From positions 1 through 5,885 of the forward strand of contig JASFIT010000307.1 in assembly GCA_050122535.1 (NCBI GenBank): DNA of 5,885 nucleotides, written 5' to 3'. The notes beneath the pieces are model-generated. The model worked only from the letters and a program-made list of their open reading frames with translations. It ran no database searches and was not told the DNA's origin. The position numbers and the translations under genes are program-made. Positions 1 through 3,892 of this stretch are shown piece by piece. This DNA is from JASFEQ01 sp050122535. Lineage in GTDB: Bacteria; Desulfobacterota; DSM-4660; Desulfatiglandales; HGW-15. Position 1 is the stretch's first letter; each line of letters begins with the position of its first letter.

Positions 1-119
1 AGAATGGAAACCTGACACTGAAAAAGGACCCCATCGTTCAAACGCGACTCGATCCGAAAGACGTGGAGATGCCCGTGTTCCCCACAAGTGGAAAGATCGT
101 TCGTTCAGACGAAGGATAG
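1..119 (+). CDS. C-terminal end of a probable fumarate reductase/succinate dehydrogenase-like flavoprotein subunit (5' truncated)
   Basis: An open frame enters from the left edge, with its first full codon at base 3, and ends at TAG 117-119, giving 38 visible residues. The tail contains DPIVQTRLDPKDVEMP, which resembles the end of the C-terminal domain in FrdA/SdhA/TfrA-type FAD proteins, where a strand of the form PVVxTRF/L followed by a short tail is common. Only the tail is visible, so no FAD-binding or catalytic residue can be checked. The stronger argument is context: the next gene, 32 nt downstream on the same strand, encodes the iron-sulfur subunit of this enzyme class, and the order A then B is usual for tfrAB and many frd/sdh operons. 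If correct, it would carry the fumarate/succinate active site and pass electrons to or from the B subunit. The identity is inferred mainly from the neighbour. Confidence 0.6.
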   Translation, partial: NGNLTLKKDPIVQTRLDPKDVEMPVFPTSGKIVRSDEG

Positions 120-151
120 ATGCAGAGGAGAACATCCCAGCGAGAGAAACT

Positions 152-1681
152 ATGACGATCGAGAACGAAAAGATCAAGATAAAGGTATTCAGGTACGATC
201 CCCAGGAAGATGAGAGCCCTCGTCTGGAAGAATACCCGGTGGAGTATTACGAGGGGATGAGAATATGGCGGGCCCTAGATAATATTAATGAAAAAACGCG
301 GGCCAATATCGCATGGCGTCTTTCATGTAGGGAATACCTGTGTGGGAGCTGCACCATCATGATCAATGGTCAGCCAGGACTGGCCTGTAAGACGGCCGTT
401 GAGGACGGCATGGTATTGGAACCCCTTCCCCACTTCCCTATCGTGAAAGACCTTGTCATCGATCGGGACGTGGCAGAGAACCGGTTTAAGAAGATACAGC
501 CCTGGCTCAAAAGGGAGGATGACATATCAAAAAAGCCTGTCAAACTGCATCAAACCGATATCCTTCTGTCCAGGGAGATGTCCCAGTGCATCGGTTGCCT
601 GGCGTGTATCTCTATCTGCCCTGCCATCAGGGGGGCCTGGGATCTCTTCAATGGGCCCATGCTGCAGACACTCACCGCAAAGGCGGCTTTCAACCCCATG
701 GATACCTCTAACCGATTGGTGCAGGCGATCCGCAGCGGCACCTTTAAGTGCACGCAATGTGGGGCCTGCTTGGAAGTTTGCCCGAAGAAGATCCAGATCC
801 CAGAAAAGGCAATCGGGCACATGAAAGTCCTTTTTGCCGAGCAGGAACCAGATGGTTTCGCAAAAGAGGTGGGGCGAACGATCAAAGCCCACAAGAATCC
901 CTTTGGAAGAGCGGAAGCCAGAGACCAATGGGCGGAAGGTTTAAACCTGTCCCTTGCAGGCCCTGTTTTATTTCATGCCGGGTGTCTCTCCTCATATGAA
1001 TTTCCGGAGACACTGCAGTCGGCCATCAGGCTTCTGAGAAAGGTTGGTATCGACCCTGTCTATTTCGCACATGATGAAATTTGTTGCGGAGAGCCACTCT
1101 TGCGTGTTGGAAATGAAAAGCAATTCATCAAGAACGCCACGGACTTTGTTGAGCGGTGTAGAATCCATGGCGTAAAGGAGGTCATCACCCCCTGTGCAGA
1201 GGGCTATAGGGCTTTTACAAAGGACTACCCCAGATACCTGGAGGGCGTGGACTTGCCCGCTTTTAAGCACCTCAGCCAGGTCCTTGCCGAGCATTCGAGC
1301 GATTTGCTTATGAAAGAAAATGTCATGGAGGGCCTGAAAATCACATACCAGGACCCCTGCCGATTGGGCAGGGATAGCGGTATCTACGAGGAACCCCGAT
1401 CATTGATCCAGCTTGTGCCTGGCATCGAGTTTGTGGAGATGAAAAAGAACCGGGAAGATGCGGTCTGTTGCGGTGCAGGGGGAGGTGTAAAACTGACCAA
1501 TAGCGCTTTTGCTGAGTGGATGGGGACGAATCGTATGCACATGGCCAAGGAGACGGGGAGTTCCGTGCTTATCACGGCCTGTCCCTGGTGTGACAAAAAC
1601 CTCAAAGACGCCCTCGCGGGTGGAGACGGAATTGAAGTAAAAAATGTCATCGATTTCCTGAGCGACGCGTTAAAAGAATAG
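152..1681 (+). CDS. TfrB-like iron-sulfur subunit: SdhB/FrdB half fused to HdrB-like CCG-domain half
   Basis: This 509-residue protein has two halves. Residues 1-110 are a plant-type ferredoxin domain with the [2Fe-2S] ligands C59, C64, C67 and C79 (Cx4Cx2Cx11C), as in SdhB/FrdB. Residues 140-215 hold two clusters, C146/C149/C152/C156 and C200/C203/C206/C210. Both are full CxxCxxCxxxCP motifs, so the second should bind [4Fe-4S] rather than the [3Fe-4S] of classical SdhB. Residues 272-500 are HdrB-like with two CCG motifs: C278, C311-C312, C348 and then C403, C439-C440, C477, C480. The first motif has Gly351 where the last Cys is expected. Fusion and length match the B subunit of methanogen thiol:fumarate reductase, where the CCG half handles thiol/disulfide chemistry. 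Bacterial relatives probably use another donor or acceptor, unknown here. No transmembrane segment or anchor gene is visible, which suggests a soluble enzyme. ATG 152 is the only good start, as no ATG, GTG or TTG lies in frame upstream of it within the gap. Its Shine-Dalgarno sequence is weak (GAGAG, 142-146). Confidence 0.88.
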   Translation: MTIENEKIKIKVFRYDPQEDESPRLEEYPVEYYEGMRIWRALDNINEKTRANIAWRLSCREYLCGSCTIMINGQPGLACKTAVEDGMVLEPLPHFPIVKDLVIDRDVAENRFKKIQPWLKREDDISKKPVKLHQTDILLSREMSQCIGCLACISICPAIRGAWDLFNGPMLQTLTAKAAFNPMDTSNRLVQAIRSGTFKCTQCGACLEVCPKKIQIPEKAIGHMKVLFAEQEPDGFAKEVGRTIKAHKNPFGRAEARDQWAEGLNLSLAGPVLFHAGCLSSYEFPETLQSAIRLLRKVGIDPVYFAHDEICCGEPLLRVGNEKQFIKNATDFVERCRIHGVKEVITPCAEGYRAFTKDYPRYLEGVDLPAFKHLSQVLAEHSSDLLMKENVMEGLKITYQDPCRLGRDSGIYEEPRSLIQLVPGIEFVEMKKNREDAVCCGAGGGVKLTNSAFAEWMGTNRMHMAKETGSSVLITACPWCDKNLKDALAGGDGIEVKNVIDFLSDALKE

Positions 1682-1767
1682 CAGACAGGGGTCGTGCTTT
1701 AATCCCGGCAGCAGGTTATGGGTAGAAGGTTAACTGAAATATGGGGTATGCATATCAAGGTGGAAAT

Positions 1768-1772
1768 GGAGA
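1768..1772 (+). promoter_or_regulatory. Ribosome binding site deciding a GTG start
   Basis: GGAGA lies 6 nt before GTG 1779. No ATG is in frame upstream, back to a stop at 1731-1733. The next in-frame ATG, at 1812, has its purine tract directly abutting it and would remove a CxxC motif. GTG 1779 is therefore the preferred start. Confidence 0.55.
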
Positions 1773-1778
1773 TGTCCT

Positions 1779-2090
1779 GTGCGTAAGGAATTTTGTCTAG
1801 AGTGTGAAGGAATGACCTATGCGGCGCCTCAATATGGAAAAGAAATCCGCGTGAAAGTAGGCAAAGATGTGGATGAAAAAGGTGCTGTAACCTTGAGCAA
1901 AGAAGCCATAGAGGAACTGGGAATCCAAGAAGGTGACCTTGTCGAGATCTATGGTGCCTGGATGAAAGAAGCAAAAGCGGTCCTTTCAGATGAAAAAGAT
2001 ATAGCCCTAGTTAGGATGGATAAGGCTTTACGTGTAGCACTGCCATGTGCAATAGGCCAATGCATTGGCATCCGGAAGAAGTTTGAGTAA
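1779..2090 (+). CDS. Small stand-alone Cdc48-N-like double-psi beta-barrel protein with four cysteines
   Basis: The 103-residue product starts at GTG. Residues 23-100 read like the N-terminal substrate/cofactor-binding domain of Cdc48/VAT AAA ATPases. The match includes the helix-turn-strand LSKEAIEELGIQEGDLVEI (39-57) with its G-D box (EGD, 51-53), then the VRMDKALR segment (78-85), which corresponds to the IRxDGxLR stretch of that family. The second G-D box is degenerate (IGQC, 92-95, in place of GD). No AAA ATPase domain follows, so this is the barrel alone. Related double-psi barrels occur in molybdopterin-dinucleotide-binding domains (FwdD/FdhD-type proteins), which is the main alternative. 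Cysteines C6 and C9 (FCLEC) precede the barrel, and C90 and C95 sit in its last turn, so a metal site is conceivable. It lies 97 nt after the TfrB-like gene, on the same strand and with no strong terminator between, so co-transcription is likely. Its function is not known to me. The fold assignment is by eye from sequence pattern. Confidence 0.72.
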   Translation: MRKEFCLECEGMTYAAPQYGKEIRVKVGKDVDEKGAVTLSKEAIEELGIQEGDLVEIYGAWMKEAKAVLSDEKDIALVRMDKALRVALPCAIGQCIGIRKKFE

Positions 2091-2133
2091 TAGTAAAGAA
2101 CCCGGACCCAGAGTAGCCGGCTTTGGGATAACC

Positions 2134-2161
2134 CTGTAAGGGCATTGTTTACAGAATTTTT
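2134..2161 (+). terminator. Weak terminator-like hairpin after the beta-barrel gene
   Basis: CTGTAA (2134-2139) pairs perfectly with TTACAG (2149-2154) across a 9-nt loop and is followed by AATTTTT. The stem is short and AT-rich, so intrinsic termination would be inefficient. It lies 44 nt after the stop codon at 2090, where a terminator is expected. Confidence 0.3.
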
Positions 2162-2306
2162 AAGTGACTAAAGTGAGCTAAAATGACTTAAGTGCCTAAA
2201 GTGAAGGAGTGCGCTTTCAGCGCACATTATTTTAATATCATTGTGCCAAGGGCACAGACATCAACTTTTCCTCACTTCAGATCACTTCGCACTTTAGGCA
2301 CTTGAG
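2162..2306. repeat. 145-bp palindromic intergenic repeat built of ~9-bp AAGTG units
   Basis: The left arm is a run of degenerate 9-10-bp units beginning AAGTG or AAATG: AAGTGACTA (2162), AAGTGAGCTA (2171), AAATGACTT (2181), AAGTGCCTA (2190) and AAGTGAAGG (2199). The right arm (about 2272-2306) carries the same motif inverted as CACTT units. The best-matching arms, 2187-2203 and 2290-2306, are reverse complements at 16 of 17 positions. Inside are two perfect 6-bp hairpins, GTGCGC/GCGCAC (2209-2225, 5-nt loop) and TGTGCC/GGCACA (2242-2256, 3-nt loop), flanking an AT-rich centre (2226-2241). There is no ORF and no obvious transposase-type end. It looks like a REP/MITE-class intergenic element. 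Similar AAGTG/CACTT elements are, as far as I recall, frequent in Desulfobacterota genomes, but copy number cannot be judged here. Confidence 0.7.
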
Positions 2307-2342
2307 GCCTATTGATTTTGCAGGCATACCCTGTTCTCTCTG

Positions 2343-2367
2343 ACCTGGCCCAGAGGACCAGGTTTTT
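2343..2367 (+). terminator. Rho-independent terminator-like hairpin
   Basis: ACCTGG (2343-2348) pairs perfectly with CCAGGT (2358-2363) over a 9-nt loop and runs straight into TTTTT (2363-2367). The stem is short but GC-rich. It lies about 250 nt after the beta-barrel gene and about 90 nt before the TRAP promoter, so it would separate the two transcription units. The T tract supports + strand termination only. Confidence 0.5.
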
Positions 2368-2431
2368 GATTTCAAAATAAATGCCGTCCAAACCTCGTTA
2401 ATTACTCGGTCTGATTCAATATTCTTGCTAT

Positions 2432-2458
2432 TTGAAATTCTTATCCAGACTTTATAAT
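2432..2458 (+). promoter_or_regulatory. Possible secondary upstream promoter
   Basis: TTGAAA (2432-2437) is followed after 15 bp by a perfect TATAAT (2453-2458). The spacer is shorter than the ideal 17 bp, so this is a weaker candidate than the one overlapping its 3' end, with which it shares base 2458. Confidence 0.25.
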
Positions 2459-2486
2459 TGACAATTTGAAAATTGGAAACTAGAAT
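2458..2486 (+). promoter_or_regulatory. Sigma70-type promoter for the TRAP transporter operon, with spacer palindrome
   Basis: A perfect -35 TTGACA (2458-2463) is separated by exactly 17 bp from TAGAAT (2481-2486), which matches the TATAAT consensus at five of six positions. Transcription would start near 2493 and leave a leader of about 200 nt before the binding-protein gene. The spacer region contains a perfect inverted repeat, CAATTT-GA-AAATTG (2462-2475), overlapping the -35 end. It could be an operator, since a bound protein there would block polymerase, but AT-rich palindromes also arise by chance. Confidence 0.6.
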
Positions 2487-2615
2487 CGCAACTTATCCGT
2501 GTCTTTAAGGTTTTGATTTTTTTAGATTTTCGACCAACAGAGAAGGAGGAGGCCATATTTAAAGGAAAGTATTTGTTGGAAGCAGCCTAGTAGAATGGCA
2601 AAGGAGGTGGTGCGT

Positions 2616-2654
2616 ATGGGTATAGATAGTTCGGGATGCTATGATGCTAAATGA
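2616..2654 (+). CDS. Possible 12-residue leader peptide ORF
   Basis: ATG 2616 opens a 12-codon frame (MGIDSSGCYDAK) ending in TGA 2652-2654. It is preceded by one of the strongest Shine-Dalgarno sequences in the window, AGGAGG (2602-2607), with 8 nt spacing. It ends 39 nt before the TRAP binding-protein start. There is no run of identical regulatory codons as in amino-acid attenuators. It could be a translated upstream ORF or a chance frame behind a purine tract. Being so short, it has no family signature. Confidence 0.3.
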   Translation: MGIDSSGCYDAK

Positions 2655-2680
2655 GGAATAAAGTAATCAGGAATAAAGTA

Positions 2681-2689
2681 AAAGGAGGT
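2681..2689 (+). promoter_or_regulatory. Strong ribosome binding site of the TRAP binding protein
   Basis: AAAGGAGGT is a near-perfect anti-16S match, with 5 nt between AGGAGG and ATG 2694. It fixes this start and predicts high expression, as expected of a periplasmic binding protein made in excess over its permease. Confidence 0.75.
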
Positions 2690-2693
2690 AAAA

Positions 2694-3770
2694 ATGAAAA
2701 AATTTAAGGTAGGATTGGTTTTGGGATTGACCCTGGTGTTGGTTTCGGTATTTGCTTTACCTGGCCCTGCGGACGCTAAATACATATGGAGATGGGGGAC
2801 GGCTAATCCAGGGAGCTATGGTTATAGAGCATCCGCCTTCCTGGCAGATTTCTTGCGAAGGGGTATGCCGGAATATGACGTTACCGTCTACCCATTCGTT
2901 TCAACCACCGCTAACATCAAGAACTTTCTCGTGGGTGACCTGGAAAGCACGTATTCGGCCGAGCCGGGATTGAGAAAATTGTACTCATTTATAAAACCAT
3001 TTAAGGGCTTTGAACCCAATGTAAAGCAAATGCCCGTGCAGTCTTTCTGGAGCTACACCATAGAGGCTCATGTATTGACTTCGCCGAAGAATAAAGACAA
3101 GTTTCGTACGTGGGAGGATTTAGACGGCGCAAAAATCTTCATGGCTCCGGCTGGCTATATGACCCATATCCACGCTTTCCGGGCTTTGAGGGACATTTGT
3201 GGTCTGAAGGTCAAGCACGTGGAAGTTGATCTGTCAAAGGTTGCGGATGCGCTAAGAGCGGGCACCATAGACGCCACGATATGTTACACAACGGCTACGG
3301 TATCGCTGCCTACCTGGGCTAAGACGCTTGATATCGCCACCCCCCTGCAGGGCGTGAACCCAACCCCAGAACAAATCAAGAAGCTAACAGCGGCAGGTTT
3401 TGCCCCCGTGAAGACCAACATCAAGAAAGCGTTTACCAGAGGGGTTGGCGTGGATGAACTCTATACCGTGCCTTATTTCTTCGGTTACCACCACGGGCTC
3501 CTGTTCCCGACAGAGGGCGTTTATAAAGCGCTCAAAACATTTGAAGCGGACGCAGCTTCGCTAACTAAGCTGGACCCTGGTTTCGGACCACTGGCCGCAG
3601 ACTTCGCTGGTTTCCAGGTGAATGGGATAAAGAGCATACCCGAAATCCCAGTACACCCGGGATTGGCGAAATATCTCAAGGAAAAGGGCTTGTGGGACCC
3701 ATCATGGGTAATAGCTAGCGAAGGAACGATCAAGGCAGCGATAAAGGCGATGAAAGCGAAAGCCCGCTGA
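2694..3770 (+). CDS. TAXI-family TRAP transporter solute-binding protein (exported)
   Basis: This 358-residue protein captures substrate outside the inner membrane and delivers it to the TRAP permease encoded next. Residues 1-28 form a Sec signal peptide: a basic start (MKKFK), a hydrophobic core at 6-22, and ADA before a likely signal peptidase I cut after A28. There is no lipobox cysteine. The mature start WRWGTANPGSYGYRASAFL (32-50) is the typical first strand-loop-helix of TAXI proteins, and the length fits the family, which is built of two alpha/beta lobes. Other family-like stretches are VGDLESTYS (80-88), WEDLDGAKIFMAPAG (140-154), the segment around LRAGTIDATICY (187-198) and the C-terminal YFFGYHHGLLFP (261-272). 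The arginine that fixes the substrate carboxylate in DctP-type proteins is not expected in TAXI proteins, so substrate cannot be read from sequence. Organic acids or glutamate-like compounds are possibilities. The following permease is of the fused type usually paired with TAXI proteins. Confidence 0.88.
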   Translation: MKKFKVGLVLGLTLVLVSVFALPGPADAKYIWRWGTANPGSYGYRASAFLADFLRRGMPEYDVTVYPFVSTTANIKNFLVGDLESTYSAEPGLRKLYSFIKPFKGFEPNVKQMPVQSFWSYTIEAHVLTSPKNKDKFRTWEDLDGAKIFMAPAGYMTHIHAFRALRDICGLKVKHVEVDLSKVADALRAGTIDATICYTTATVSLPTWAKTLDIATPLQGVNPTPEQIKKLTAAGFAPVKTNIKKAFTRGVGVDELYTVPYFFGYHHGLLFPTEGVYKALKTFEADAASLTKLDPGFGPLAADFAGFQVNGIKSIPEIPVHPGLAKYLKEKGLWDPSWVIASEGTIKAAIKAMKAKAR

Positions 3771-3817
3771 TCTTTCTCTCTATTCATTTAACGTAGCGGT
3801 ATTAAGGGCTTATGATA

Positions 3818-3859
3818 GTGAACTCACCCCTGTAATACGCCAACAAGGGGTGAGTTCAC
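3818..3859. other. Perfect 14-bp stem-loop between the TRAP binding-protein and permease genes
   Basis: GTGAACTCACCCCT (3818-3831) is exactly complementary to AGGGGTGAGTTCAC (3846-3859), with a 14-nt loop. The stem could extend by two pairs with a bulge at A3845. The sequence after it (GCTTCTTGCG) has no T tract on the + strand, so it is not a standard intrinsic terminator. It lies 47 nt after the binding-protein stop and 33 nt before the permease start. The likely role is to block 3' exonucleases or cause partial termination, so that binding-protein mRNA exceeds permease mRNA, as REP hairpins do between malE and malF. A protein-binding palindrome is an alternative. Confidence 0.65.
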
Positions 3860-3879
3860 GCTTCTTGCGTCACACCGTC

Positions 3880-3887
3880 AGGGGGTG
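3880..3887 (+). promoter_or_regulatory. Ribosome binding site of the TRAP permease
   Basis: AGGGGGTG lies 5 nt before ATG 3893. It is a moderate anti-16S match, weaker than that of the binding protein, in line with lower permease synthesis. Confidence 0.5.
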
Positions 3888-3892
3888 AAAAG

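Larger units (their letters stand above)
2091..2693 (+). other. 603-bp intergenic region: terminators, palindromic repeat, promoter and leader
   Basis: No ORF longer than a micro-ORF is credible here on either strand. In order it holds a short imperfect hairpin (2107-2127: CCCAGAG paired with CTTTGGG, one G-U, no T tract), a weak terminator-like hairpin (2134-2161), the palindromic repeat (2162-2306), a terminator-like hairpin (2343-2367), the promoter (2432-2486) and the TRAP leader. I see nothing definable in 2307-2342 or 2368-2431, which are AT-rich. Confidence 0.7.
2493..2693 (+). promoter_or_regulatory. ~200-nt 5' leader of the TRAP operon with three Shine-Dalgarno-like tracts
   Basis: If the promoter at 2458-2486 is used, the mRNA has a long leader. 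It carries AAGGAGGAGG (2543-2552) with no ATG behind it, AAGGAGGTGG (2601-2610) ahead of a 12-codon ORF, and AAAGGAGGT (2681-2689) ahead of the binding-protein ATG. A 13-nt direct repeat (AGGAATAAAGTAA at 2654-2666 and 2669-2681) sits between the short ORF and the gene. I see no ACCTCC-like sequence that could sequester the last Shine-Dalgarno and no recognisable riboswitch class. The leader may act through ribosome loading or leader-peptide translation. Confidence 0.4.

Noticed and set aside
527..928. Overlapping minus-strand open frames opposite the ferredoxin region of the TfrB-like gene.
   Set aside because: The plus strand encodes clear cluster motifs here, and the antisense translations are low-complexity and resemble nothing.
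1699..1974. 91-codon minus-strand frame covering the gap and the start of the beta-barrel gene.
   Set aside because: The plus-strand frame has a recognisable domain and ribosome site; the antisense frame has neither.
2107..2127. Hairpin CCCAGAG/CTTTGGG considered as the terminator of the beta-barrel gene.
   Set aside because: It contains a G-U pair and is not followed by a T tract; the hairpin at 2343-2367 is a better terminator.
2209..2256. Two short hairpins with AT-rich DNA between them considered as a CRISPR-like or attachment-site structure.
   Set aside because: There are no regularly spaced identical repeats with unique spacers and no integrase nearby; they are inner parts of the palindromic element.
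2510..2530. T-rich stretch in the leader considered as an attenuator T tract.
   Set aside because: No stable GC-containing stem precedes it, so a terminator hairpin cannot be supported.
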